A DNA stretch of 64,000 bases from DASRJW01 sp964567755 (GTDB lineage: Bacteria; Krumholzibacteriota; Krumholzibacteriia; G020349025): positions 1-64,000 of the forward strand of contig CAZMNW010000058.1 in NCBI GenBank assembly GCA_964567755.1, written 5' to 3'. The notes under the pieces were generated by a model. That model did not search any database and was not told the DNA's origin. It saw nothing but the letters and a program-made list of their open reading frames with translations. The stretch's first letter is position 1. Each line of letters opens with the position of its first letter. The translations under genes were made by a program, and so were the position numbers. Below, piece after piece: positions 23,953 to 32,987 of this stretch.

Positions 23953-25716
23953 CTATCTGTAGAGAGACTTCACTTCGGCCCAAGTCGCTGAAACGACGGC
24001 CATCGCGGGATCCGCAGGCGTGCCCAAATCCTCCCAGAACAGCACCATGAATCGTCCGGCGTCGCAGCCGTGCTTCGTCAGATCCTCGATGACGACGAAG
24101 TTTGCTCCTTCGACGACGCGGTAATCGGTGCTGCCGGCCAAGTCCCAGGACACCCCCGTGATGTAGGGCGCATCCGATGCCCGCCAGCGCGCGGGATCCA
24201 GAAAACCACCATTGTCGCTGTACAGATCGGGCCGTTCGGCGAACACTTCCTCCTGGACGAGAGTGATGGTAATGGACTGGACCCAGAGCTCCGCCGGCAC
24301 CAGTGGCTCACCGGGCGGGAGGTTCTGCGGCTCGAACATGCGCTGGTGGATGCGCGCTTCCTCGTCGTACCCCCAGGCACTCTCCCCCGTGCTCGTCAGC
24401 TGAGGGAAGAAGAAGACGAAGTCGGCGTTCTCCTCCGGCACGTGCGCCAGGAACTCACGGTAACGCGCAAGATCCAGTCGCCCGTAGGCGCGCGCGAGCT
24501 CCTGGATCAGCGCGGCGGCGCTCTCGATGCACGAGCTGTCCGTTGTCGCCATGCCGAAATCGGCGCGCAGCGTGGCACCCGCCACCGGCGGCTGCGTCAA
24601 GTACACATGATTGCCCGTCGTACCCACGAGGCCCGGCATCTCGACGCGACTCATTGAATAAGGCGGCGGGCAGTCGGGGAGAAGCAAAGAGTAACGCCCA
24701 TCGCGTCCAGTGATCGTGCTGATCGGCACGAACGTGGGACACTGAAGCGTCGCACCGTAAATCGTGACACCTGGGATCCCCTCCTCGACCCGATCGTACA
24801 CGCCATCTCGATTCACGTCGTTGAAGACGATGCCCGCCACCGGAATGTCGGTCGGCAGACCCTGACGTTGGCAGCCGAAGTGTGCGCGCCCGAACCCCGA
24901 CAGCGTGCCGTCGGCCTGCTGCACGATCAAGACTTCGATCGGATGTGGGGTGGTGATCCGCCAGCCCGGTTCCGACGTCTTGTCGACGCGGTAGAGCCCG
25001 GGGCGCTCCACGGGGAAACTGTACAACCCGGCTGAATCCGCCTGCGCCGTCCGCGTGCCCGAGTCGTCTTGCAGCGTGACGAAGGCGTCGACGCGGACTG
25101 GATCCTCGGGATCGCGCCGGCCGTTGCCGTTCAAGTCCTCGAAGACGATGCCAGCGATGGCGGTGCTCTGTTGCGAACTCAAACGCACGCGGAATGCGAA
25201 GCTCTCGCCTGTCGGGTCGTAGAGGATCCACTCGATCGCCGTGGACACTTCGCCTGGTGACAGCACGTCGTCGTCGCCGTAGGTTCCGGCATGGACGTAC
25301 ATGCAGGTAAGGCTCGGCGTGCTGCCCGTCGCATCACGCGCGGTGCAGGTTTCGGCGTTCACGGGCTCGACTTCGGCAGGGGTGAATTCGAAGACCGTCA
25401 GCGTGCGCGGCCCGGGAACCGCGACATTGCTCTCGTTGCGCAGCGACACCAGGGCGTGCACGTAGTGCGTCTCCGGGTCGAAGTGCACATCGCTTCCGAC
25501 GAGGCGTAGGGACGAGAACACGCCCGTCGTGGACTCGATACCAAACTTGAAGAACTGGTTCTTGGCGTCGTAGCTGCTGGGAATTCCGGATGCCGCCGGG
25601 GCGGGCTCCTGTGGATCGTGGCAGCCGCTGAGCGTGGCCGCGAGCAGGAGAGTACAAGCGGTGAGGACGACCACAGCCGCGCGGCACGATGGGTAGGTTG
25701 CCCTGCGAATCGTCAT
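23953..25716 (-). CDS. Surface lipoprotein with SdrD-B-like domains
   Basis: 587 aa. The start ATG 25716 has GGGGA upstream and opens a lipoprotein signal ending in the lipobox LSGC. Two SdrD-B-type Ig modules are visible: IAGIVFEDLNGNGRRDPEDP with its calcium-binding loop, and VAGIVFNDVNRDGVYDRVEE. The C-terminal 200 residues form a separate globular domain (ALIQELARAYGRLDLARY) resembling NTF2-like folds used as ligand or enzyme pockets; this is inference. The chain ends TWAEVKSLYR, a motif shared with the secreted protein at 52.4 kb. It is convergent with the propeller gene. Confidence 0.75.
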   Translation of the reverse strand: MTIRRATYPSCRAAVVVLTACTLLLAATLSGCHDPQEPAPAASGIPSSYDAKNQFFKFGIESTTGVFSSLRLVGSDVHFDPETHYVHALVSLRNESNVAVPGPRTLTVFEFTPAEVEPVNAETCTARDATGSTPSLTCMYVHAGTYGDDDVLSPGEVSTAIEWILYDPTGESFAFRVRLSSQQSTAIAGIVFEDLNGNGRRDPEDPVRVDAFVTLQDDSGTRTAQADSAGLYSFPVERPGLYRVDKTSEPGWRITTPHPIEVLIVQQADGTLSGFGRAHFGCQRQGLPTDIPVAGIVFNDVNRDGVYDRVEEGIPGVTIYGATLQCPTFVPISTITGRDGRYSLLLPDCPPPYSMSRVEMPGLVGTTGNHVYLTQPPVAGATLRADFGMATTDSSCIESAAALIQELARAYGRLDLARYREFLAHVPEENADFVFFFPQLTSTGESAWGYDEEARIHQRMFEPQNLPPGEPLVPAELWVQSITITLVQEEVFAERPDLYSDNGGFLDPARWRASDAPYITGVSWDLAGSTDYRVVEGANFVVIEDLTKHGCDAGRFMVLFWEDLGTPADPAMAVVSATWAEVKSLYR

Positions 25717-25839
25717 GGTAAATCCCCATCCGAAGACGCACGGGTTAGCGAACATCGCTACGGACGAAGGATACGCCCCCGCGGGCGACTTGCGCCAACG
25801 CCCTGTCCGGGACAGTCGAGACACGTCGCGGACGGCGAT

Positions 25840-25990
25840 CCGGGAGGTCGGAGCCGGGGCGACCTCCTCCGCAAGCACGGCCGCTTGGCCGAGGCCCGCT
25901 CGGAGTTCGAGCGCGCGGCGGGCCCTCACGCGCGACGCCTGCGAGCGTGCGCTGCTACTAGTGCGCGGCCGCGTACGCGCGGGGACAAAC
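25840..25990 (+). pseudogene. C-terminal scrap of an ECF sigma factor gene
   Basis: RGDLLRKHGRLAEARSEFER in one frame is followed by ALTRDACERALLLVRGRVRA in another. Together these match the conserved C-terminal tail of the ECF sigma group with a TPR-like extension. One frameshift lies near 25925 and no sigma regions 2 or 4 are present. The remaining 25717-26156 interval holds no other recognisable gene; GGAGGCC precedes the next ATG. Confidence 0.5.
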
Positions 25991-26156
25991 GGCCAACCTG
26001 CTCTTCGGACATCGGCCGGAACTTCGGCGTCGATCCGCCGTCGCCATAATTTGCGACGGCGGGAGGAGCTCCGTAAATTGCTCTCGACAACGTGGCCGGG
26101 CTTCGCGCCGAGGGTGCGGGCTGCGCCCGGGATGCGGTTCGCCTGCGGAGGCCACG

Positions 26157-29100
26157 ATGCGGAATCCGTTTCGGGCCAGCGCCCTTCTTGGAGTCTTGGC
26201 CACCGCGATCCTGTTCGTCGCGCCGGTCACTGCGGCTCCGCCTCCTGCTGCGGTCGACTCGCTACGACTCTCTGACTATCTGAGTGAACTGACCGCTTCA
26301 TCCGATTCGGCGCGCTGTACCGAGCTTTTCTTCGCGCTGGACGGGGGCATCCGTTCCGGAAGGCTCGCGGTGCGCACGAGCCCAGAAGCCCGCGCTGTCG
26401 TGCTGCTCATGACACGGTTGATGGAGGGCCCCGCGCCCAGCGTCGTCCGCTGGCGCGCCGCGGCCTTCCTCGAGTCGTACCCACATCCCGCAGCTGCCGA
26501 CGCGTTGTGGCGCACGGCGATACTCACAGGCCTTGGGAATGTGCTCGCACGCTCCTCGGCCCTCGGCGCACTCGTCGCGCTGCACGATGGCCGCGCGCTC
26601 TCGCAACTTCTTGCCGACCTGGCTCGACCGGAGAAGTTCGGACACGAAGTGACGCTGCGCTTGCTCGGGGATCTCGGTGACCCTCATGCCATCCCGGCAC
26701 TCCAAGCCATTGTCGACGATCTGAAGCTCGAAGAGCACTTCGCTCCAGGCGATTGGGCGGCGGCGGAGCGCCGCCATGCTCGATCGGCGTTGCGCCGCAT
26801 CGAGTCCGCATCCCACGGGCTGTTCACCCCATGGGACCTCGACGATGCAGCGCTCGCGCTCCTCCGGCGAAACGGTTTCGTGATTCTTCCCGAGCCCGCG
26901 AACGACATGTTCGAGTTCTACGGCGCCGAGTACCCGTTCGTGACCAGCGACATCGCCTTCCACAGCTTCATGATCCTCGCTCGCGAGGCCCTGAACGAGC
27001 TGGAAATGCTGGTGCTCGTGCCGCGCCTGCGCAGCTTCAGTCGCGACTTCATGCGCGCTTGCGTCGCGCAGACCCGGACGCTGCGCGACCGGCGGCTGCG
27101 GGACTTGGCACGCCGAAACGCCGCCACCTTCGCCGTGGCGGCAGTTCTCTTGGATGCCGCCCAACTCCAGGACCTGGGCCTGCCGTTCGAACTCACGCGC
27201 GCGGTCGAGCGCGAGGTGAGCGCGATCCGAGGCCACAAGGGAATCGCCCCCTCGAATCTCTTCGACTGCAAGGTGGACTACACGCAGTACCGGCCGCGCG
27301 GCCGGCACAGCCGTGGGCGGCTCCAAGGCTACTTCCAAGCCATGATGCTCTATGGCCAGATGGGATATCACCTGCGCTCGCTGCACGAGACTCAGCGCGC
27401 GCTCCTGCTCCTGGACGTTTTGCAGCGCAACCCACGCCTGCGCGCCGAATGGGAAGCCATCGATGCCTTGGTCGGACAGTTCTTCGGACCGCACGACGAC
27501 CTCACCGTGCGGGACTACGAGGCAGCACTCAGTACCGTTTTAGCCATCGGGCAGACAGCGGCTGCAGGAGACACGCGCAGCATTGCCCGCGATCCAGTCC
27601 AAGTAGAGCGGCTGACGAGTGTGCTTCGGCGGCTGCCCCCGCCCCGCGTGAGCTCGGAGGGGACGGGGGACACCGACTCGACCGCAGGACTGCGCGTCTT
27701 CGGGCGCCGGTACAGCCGCACCATGGACCTCTTCCAGCAGTACCTGGACCACGGAGTGTGGCCCGTTTCTGGACTGCACGTTGCCGCTGATCTTCTCGGG
27801 TCGACACGCGCACGAGAACTGCTTCACGCATCGGGACGTGACGCGAGCACGTTTGACGTCCGTCCTCCTGACCCCCTGCGTGATCCCTATGCCTCGTTGC
27901 CGGAAGGCTTCCTGCACTGCGCCCGGACGCTCTTCACGCCCGAAGTGGGCGTGCCGAGCTTCATGCGCGCGCCACCATGGGAAGAGAAACAGATCAACAC
28001 GACGCTCGGCGGCTGGGCGGAGGTTCAGAACACGGTCCTTCTGTACGCGAAGGACGCGCGGGTAACGAAAGGGTCGTCATCGATGGTCGACCGCTTCCAC
28101 GGCTGGGTCGAGCCCGTGCCGCATTTCTATGCGCGACTCGACTCTCTGCTGCAGCGGTTCGTGACCACACTCGATGACCAGGAACTTTTCGCCAAGATCT
28201 CCGCGGACCGCACGACGCCGGCCCGCCAACCTGCGCAAGCTACGCCGCCCACGTTCCTCCAAGCCAACCGTTACCGTGATGAGTCAATACGCCTCGAACG
28301 CTTCCTGTTCGAAGACCTCTCGCGCATTCTCTCGCGGCTGGAAACGATCGCGCGCCAAGAGCTGCGCGGCGAGCCGCAGAGCATCGACGACGGTGTGTTC
28401 TTGAAGAGCTTGCAACGGCGGTTCAAAGCCATCGCGCTCAATCGTTCCAATAGCGACATTGCGTTCGAGTCGATGGCGCTCATCGCTGACGTCGCTACCG
28501 AGTACCAGTCGGAGCAATGCCTCGAGGTCGGTGTCGGGCGACCGTGCGCCATCTACGTCGCCGTGCCCGACTCGGGCCGCACCTTCGTCTGCCGCGGTGG
28601 AGTCTACACGTACTACGAGTTCGTCCGTGACATCACGTCGCGGCTCGACGACACGGAGTGGAAGCGCATGTCGCATTCCGTGCTCGGCGACGAGTTCCAA
28701 CCATGGCTCGCCGGACGCCCGGAGTCCGGGTTCCATCGGTACATCACACGGGCCCAGTTGAAGGCCCTGAGGCTCGAAACGGGAAATACCGCGAGAGGCG
28801 CGCACGGCGGCGATCCCTCCATGATCAGCGAACACGAGAACGCTGCTCTGCTGCTCGCGGGAACGCATGTCGCACCGGCTGACGTGGACGTCCTGCTCAC
28901 GCTCGCTTCCCAGGAGCTGCTCAACCTCGGCGTGCGTGCTTACGTCTTCGACCGTCTTGCGGAGCATGGCGACGACGCGCGGGTGCTGCCCTTCCTCCGC
29001 GCCACGCTGCAGAGCCTGCCGAGGCCAACGGACCGCTGGGACCGCGTGGACGTCGTGTGCTTCATCGGCGCTGTACGCGGCTTCGGAGGCTGTGGGTCGC

Positions 29101-29252
29101 CGGCCCTGGGCGATCTCGATGCGGCCGAAAGACGCCTCGGGGGCCGCGACCTCGAGTACTTGTACCCGAAGCTCCGGCAAGAGATCTCCGGAGCCCGCGC
29201 CACGATCGCGCGGGCAAATACCGTGGCTGCGGCGCATGACACGGTGCCGTGA
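26157..29252 (+). CDS. Large secreted DUF3160-family protein
   Basis: 1031 aa. A signal peptide (ALLGVLATAILFVAPVTAAP) is followed by a HEAT-like helical region to about residue 215, with repeating leucine patterns such as ALWRTAILTGLGNVLARSSA. The DUF3160 domain follows. FYGAEYPFVTSDIAFHSFMI and YCQ-less CKVDYTQYRPRGRHSRGRLQ are typical, as are FQAMMLYGQMGYHL and the later LNTTLGGWAEVQ-like NTTLGGWAEVQNTVLLYAKD. Family proteins are secreted and of unknown function. The ATG has GGAGG at eight bases. The gene stands alone between fragments and a convergent operon. Confidence 0.82.
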   Translation: MRNPFRASALLGVLATAILFVAPVTAAPPPAAVDSLRLSDYLSELTASSDSARCTELFFALDGGIRSGRLAVRTSPEARAVVLLMTRLMEGPAPSVVRWRAAAFLESYPHPAAADALWRTAILTGLGNVLARSSALGALVALHDGRALSQLLADLARPEKFGHEVTLRLLGDLGDPHAIPALQAIVDDLKLEEHFAPGDWAAAERRHARSALRRIESASHGLFTPWDLDDAALALLRRNGFVILPEPANDMFEFYGAEYPFVTSDIAFHSFMILAREALNELEMLVLVPRLRSFSRDFMRACVAQTRTLRDRRLRDLARRNAATFAVAAVLLDAAQLQDLGLPFELTRAVEREVSAIRGHKGIAPSNLFDCKVDYTQYRPRGRHSRGRLQGYFQAMMLYGQMGYHLRSLHETQRALLLLDVLQRNPRLRAEWEAIDALVGQFFGPHDDLTVRDYEAALSTVLAIGQTAAAGDTRSIARDPVQVERLTSVLRRLPPPRVSSEGTGDTDSTAGLRVFGRRYSRTMDLFQQYLDHGVWPVSGLHVAADLLGSTRARELLHASGRDASTFDVRPPDPLRDPYASLPEGFLHCARTLFTPEVGVPSFMRAPPWEEKQINTTLGGWAEVQNTVLLYAKDARVTKGSSSMVDRFHGWVEPVPHFYARLDSLLQRFVTTLDDQELFAKISADRTTPARQPAQATPPTFLQANRYRDESIRLERFLFEDLSRILSRLETIARQELRGEPQSIDDGVFLKSLQRRFKAIALNRSNSDIAFESMALIADVATEYQSEQCLEVGVGRPCAIYVAVPDSGRTFVCRGGVYTYYEFVRDITSRLDDTEWKRMSHSVLGDEFQPWLAGRPESGFHRYITRAQLKALRLETGNTARGAHGGDPSMISEHENAALLLAGTHVAPADVDVLLTLASQELLNLGVRAYVFDRLAEHGDDARVLPFLRATLQSLPRPTDRWDRVDVVCFIGAVRGFGGCGSPALGDLDAAERRLGGRDLEYLYPKLRQEISGARATIARANTVAAAHDTVP

Positions 29253-29660
29253 CATCGGGTCGGCACTGCTCGTGATTCCTCGCCCCACGGACGGTTGCGC
29301 GCGAAATGTGTCTTGCTCACGATGGTCGGAATAGGCATTGCTGACGGCTCGCGGTTGGGTACCTCAGAGTTGATGTGGCGAAGAACTCGTCGTGCTTGGG
29401 CAGTGCACGGGGGTCGCGACCGGTGCGTCGCAGGTGGCGGAGGCGTGGATGACGTCGGAAATGTGGTCGCGACCAGAAACTGTAGCTGGCTTCTACAAAT
29501 CTTCTACAAAACGTCCCTGGAAACGCGCTCCCTCGGACTCCCTCAGATAGAAAGCGCCCCGACACCCGAGATTCTCTAACCTTCGATGCGCCAACGTACT
29601 ACCTTGCGACGACATCACTTCGGCGGGTCGGCCACTCGTGTGTGAATTCAGCCTTCGGAG
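29253..29660. other. 400-bp gap between convergent genes
   Basis: This is noncoding sequence between the end of the DUF3160 gene and the 3' end of the minus-strand glycosyltransferase gene. TTCTACAAA occurs twice within 15 bp (29489-29510). I see no convincing terminator, RNA gene or open frame. Confidence 0.5.
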
Positions 29661-31262
29661 TCAGTTGGACCCCGCGGAACGCTCTTCGTACCAGAGGAAG
29701 AGTTCGGTGGTGCGGACTTCGCCGAGGTCGTTGGCGACGGGACCAGGGCCGAGAGAAACGTAGCGGAGGGTGTAGGAAGCGCCATCGGGGTAAACGAGGC
29801 GCTCGCCGGCGCGCGCGGAATCGGGCCAGACGCCGCGGAAGATGAGTAGCGGGCGGCGTGACAGCACGTAGTCGAAGTCGCGTTTTTCGTGGCCAGCGGT
29901 GCTGTGGCCCAGATTGTCCACTGCCAAATGGGCGATGTGCTCGTCGTTAACTCCCAGCATGTCGACGATGGGGAGTTGTGAATAATAGCCGAGCGCTCCC
30001 ACGGGCTCCGCGGCGAGCAATGTTCTTGCGCGCACGTGCTGTTTCAGCCAACGACCTGCGAGCGTCCACTGTTCGGCCTGGACGCTGGCGAGCGTGGCGC
30101 GGTTGCGTGGTTGGCGTCGCGGGTTGAGCGTGGGCAGGAGACCCGAAAGAACGATGCACGACACGAGAATGGCGAACACGGCGCGCTGGCTGCTCGACAT
30201 CGCAAGGCTGGGGGAGGCAGGCTCCGAGGCGATGCGCGGTGCGCGGACGGCCGAGGATGCGACGCGTTCCACGATCTCTGCCGCTGCTTCGAGCTGCAGA
30301 AAGAGCAGCGACGCTACGATCGGGATGAAGAAACGCGCCATAGGCATGTAGTCGCCGCCAACCCAGACCACGTAGGCAATGAAGACCGTGGCGCATGTCG
30401 CCAAGTAGGCACGGGCGCCGTTGCGCTCGGGATCGCGCAGCACGAAGAGCAAGAGTGGCGCGGCGAAGAGCAGCAGGCCGCCGAAGGGCACGATGAAATT
30501 GTAGGTGTAGAAAAGCCCACGCAGCTGCTGAAAGATGTCGCCGCCTGTCCGCAGATAGTACGGGTTGGGAAAGAGGTGTCCGTAGTATTGCCAACGCCAG
30601 AGAAAGTACGGGACGACGATGCAGGTGAATGGAAGCAGGAGGCTCCAGAGCAGGTGACGATGCGAACGTTGCGGCAGCAGGAAGAGCGCGGTTGCAACGA
30701 GGTATACGAAGCCGTCGGAGCGCAGTAGGGCGCAAGCTGCGAACGCGAGGCCCGACTTCCAGTGCGCGCGCCGGCTTGCCATCTCGCCGAGAAAAACGAA
30801 CTGCGCCAGGAGAACCATGAATGCGAGCGGCACGGTCTCCATTCCCGACCGCGCCCAACAGGCCATGCCGCCATGCAACGCGACACCGAGACTGCCCGTC
30901 AGTGCCCACGCGACGCCGCGGATGAAACGCAACGAGACGAGTCTGAAGGCGAGCACCACGATCCCGAGCAACGCCAGCGTGCCGAGCGCGCGGGACACGA
31001 CGACGACATCGAATCCAAGCCGATGCGCGAGCGCGAGCACGCCGACGAGCAGGAAGTTCGAGTAGCCTTCGACTCGCTCTCCCGGATTGAAGACCGGCCC
31101 CAGGCCCTGCGACCAGTGCACGGCGTAGCGGTACGAGATGTAGGCGTCATCGTTCTCGAAATCGTAATGCGATTGGTGCAGCCAAGAAAGCGCGCAGATC
31201 AACGCCAACGCTGCTGCTGGAAGCAGTCGTTGCGACCTGGAACGCGTCACAGGTTCGGTCAT
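29661..31262 (-). CDS. Multi-spanning membrane glycosyltransferase (GT-C/arabinofuranosyltransferase-like)
   Basis: 533 aa with about ten membrane segments. After the first helix comes the extracytoplasmic loop YDFENDDAYISYRYAVHW, with the DD motif typical of GT-C enzymes, and FNPGERVEGYSNFLL, a pattern seen in AftB-like arabinofuranosyltransferases. The C-terminal soluble part is about 120 residues. Such proteins use polyprenyl-phosphate sugars to modify envelope glycans or proteins. The ATG at 31262 overlaps the kinase stop (ATGA), so the two are coupled. Confidence 0.75.
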   Translation of the reverse strand: MTEPVTRSRSQRLLPAAALALICALSWLHQSHYDFENDDAYISYRYAVHWSQGLGPVFNPGERVEGYSNFLLVGVLALAHRLGFDVVVVSRALGTLALLGIVVLAFRLVSLRFIRGVAWALTGSLGVALHGGMACWARSGMETVPLAFMVLLAQFVFLGEMASRRAHWKSGLAFAACALLRSDGFVYLVATALFLLPQRSHRHLLWSLLLPFTCIVVPYFLWRWQYYGHLFPNPYYLRTGGDIFQQLRGLFYTYNFIVPFGGLLLFAAPLLLFVLRDPERNGARAYLATCATVFIAYVVWVGGDYMPMARFFIPIVASLLFLQLEAAAEIVERVASSAVRAPRIASEPASPSLAMSSSQRAVFAILVSCIVLSGLLPTLNPRRQPRNRATLASVQAEQWTLAGRWLKQHVRARTLLAAEPVGALGYYSQLPIVDMLGVNDEHIAHLAVDNLGHSTAGHEKRDFDYVLSRRPLLIFRGVWPDSARAGERLVYPDGASYTLRYVSLGPGPVANDLGEVRTTELFLWYEERSAGSN

Positions 31263-32887
31263 CGCGATGCGACCGGAGCCAGGGAGGGCCGCGCCGCCGT
31301 ACCGCTCGCAATTTCCGGGGCGTGCTTGGACCACCAGGCGCGCGCCCGGTCCTCGTCCCATGGTGCATCGATTCGGCAGGCGCGTAGCTTTTGCGATAGG
31401 TCGCGTGCGCTCGCGGGGCGCTGGTCGGGTTTTTTCTCCAGGCATTCGAGGAGAACACTTTCGAGATCGCTCGAGATCGGCAATTCCGATTTTCGCGATG
31501 GAGGCACCGGCGCCTCTTGCACGTGCGCCACCAGCATCTTCATCGTCGTGTCGGCTTCGAAGACGAGTTTGCCGGTGAGCAACCAGTAGCCGACGCATCC
31601 TAGAGCATAGAGATCCACCCGGTGGTCGATGTCCTTTTCGCCCAGCAGCTGCTCGGGAGCCATGAAGCCGGGAGTTCCGGGCGCGCTGCCCTGGAGCGTC
31701 GCGAGCGAGAGCGCGTCGCCCTTCGTCCCCCCGGTCTTCACCAGGCCGAAATCCAGGATCTTGAGGAAATCGAAGTCCTGGCCCTTGCGGCACGCGAAGA
31801 TGTTGGCTGGCTTGACGTCACGGTGCACGAGGTGGCTCTGGTGCGCATCCTCCAACGAATGACATGCCTGCAGCAACAGCTGCACCACGCGTTCCGACGG
31901 CTGTGGGCCGAAGCGCCGCACCAGGGTGTCGAGATCGAAGCCATGCAGGAGCTCCATCACGTAATAGAACGATCCATCGCGCTCGATGCCGAAGTCGAAG
32001 ATCTCGATCGTGTGCGGCGATTGCAAGACCGCAGTCGCCTGCGCTTCGCGCTCGAAGCGGCGCAAGGTGTCGCGAGCAGCGGTGAATTCGCCGCCGAGCG
32101 CGGCCGGGCGGATGATCTTGATCGCCGCCGGCCGGGCCAGCATTTGGTGTTGCGCCTTCCACACTTCGCCCATGCCGCCGTGTCCGATGAGCTCGACCAG
32201 CTGGTAGCTGCCGAGCTCGCGCGCACGCTGCACACGGCGATTCAAGCGCTCGAGCAGCCTCGCGGGCACCACCGCGAGAGCGGCGCAGGCGTAGTTGGGC
32301 CACCAGAACAAGACATGGCTCGCGGGGAGCAGCGTCTGCGTTTTCCACCACACGGCGGCATAGTAGAAGAGCGGGTCCATCGTTGCTGCGATCATTGCGG
32401 CCACGAGAACGCGGCGCGGTGTGTTCGGCACCATGATGGGGCCGACGAGGATGAGGATGCAGATCCACGTCGGCGAATGCGGGATGAGATCGCCGTCGAG
32501 GAGGTATTGATTGGCGTCGAGCCGACCCACGAGTGCCGCGCTGGCCACGAGGAAATAGACGAGACCGAGATCGAGCAAGTGCTGTGGCGACAGAGACCCT
32601 CGACGCGCGACGAAGTAGACGGCAAGCGAGAGCAGAACCCCCGCGAGACAGATGAGATGCGCGGTGAGATGGTAGTGCGGTGGCGCGCCGCGGAGGAAAG
32701 GGAGGAGCCAAGTTTCCAGCACGAAAGAGATGGTCCACAGGACGATCCCGACCAGCGTGCTCACTTGGAGTCGTTGGGATGCTTCGCGCAACCGGTCATC
32801 GCTGAGGCCAGACCGGGCTGTCCCCGGCAGCCGAAGCGGCGGCCGCGACGTGGGGTCGGATGTGGAAGGCAGCGTGCGTCCGAACAT
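31259..32887 (-). CDS. Membrane serine/threonine protein kinase with N-terminal transmembrane domain
   Basis: 542 aa from ATG 32887; an in-frame ATG at 32920 is possible and neither has a good ribosome site. About six membrane helices occupy residues 45-200, for example VGIVLWTISFVLETWLLPFL and LICLAGVLLSLAVYFVA. A Hanks-type kinase domain follows with the glycine loop IGHGGMGEVWKA, the lysine in AAIKII, the catalytic loop LVHRDVKPANIF, the DFG in ILDFGLVK and APE in FMAPEQL. All key residues are present, so it should be active. Most bacterial kinases have the opposite order, kinase then sensor. It is followed by the overlapping glycosyltransferase gene. Confidence 0.88.
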   Translation of the reverse strand: MFGRTLPSTSDPTSRPPLRLPGTARSGLSDDRLREASQRLQVSTLVGIVLWTISFVLETWLLPFLRGAPPHYHLTAHLICLAGVLLSLAVYFVARRGSLSPQHLLDLGLVYFLVASAALVGRLDANQYLLDGDLIPHSPTWICILILVGPIMVPNTPRRVLVAAMIAATMDPLFYYAAVWWKTQTLLPASHVLFWWPNYACAALAVVPARLLERLNRRVQRARELGSYQLVELIGHGGMGEVWKAQHQMLARPAAIKIIRPAALGGEFTAARDTLRRFEREAQATAVLQSPHTIEIFDFGIERDGSFYYVMELLHGFDLDTLVRRFGPQPSERVVQLLLQACHSLEDAHQSHLVHRDVKPANIFACRKGQDFDFLKILDFGLVKTGGTKGDALSLATLQGSAPGTPGFMAPEQLLGEKDIDHRVDLYALGCVGYWLLTGKLVFEADTTMKMLVAHVQEAPVPPSRKSELPISSDLESVLLECLEKKPDQRPASARDLSQKLRACRIDAPWDEDRARAWWSKHAPEIASGTAARPSLAPVASR

Positions 32888-32987
32888 GGCCGCAGGATAC
32901 CAGACCGAATCCGTTGGCATGGGAAGGCATTGAAACCCGAAGCGCAGCGGATCGAAGTCGCCGAAGTGGAGCTGCTCGCGCCTCGAG

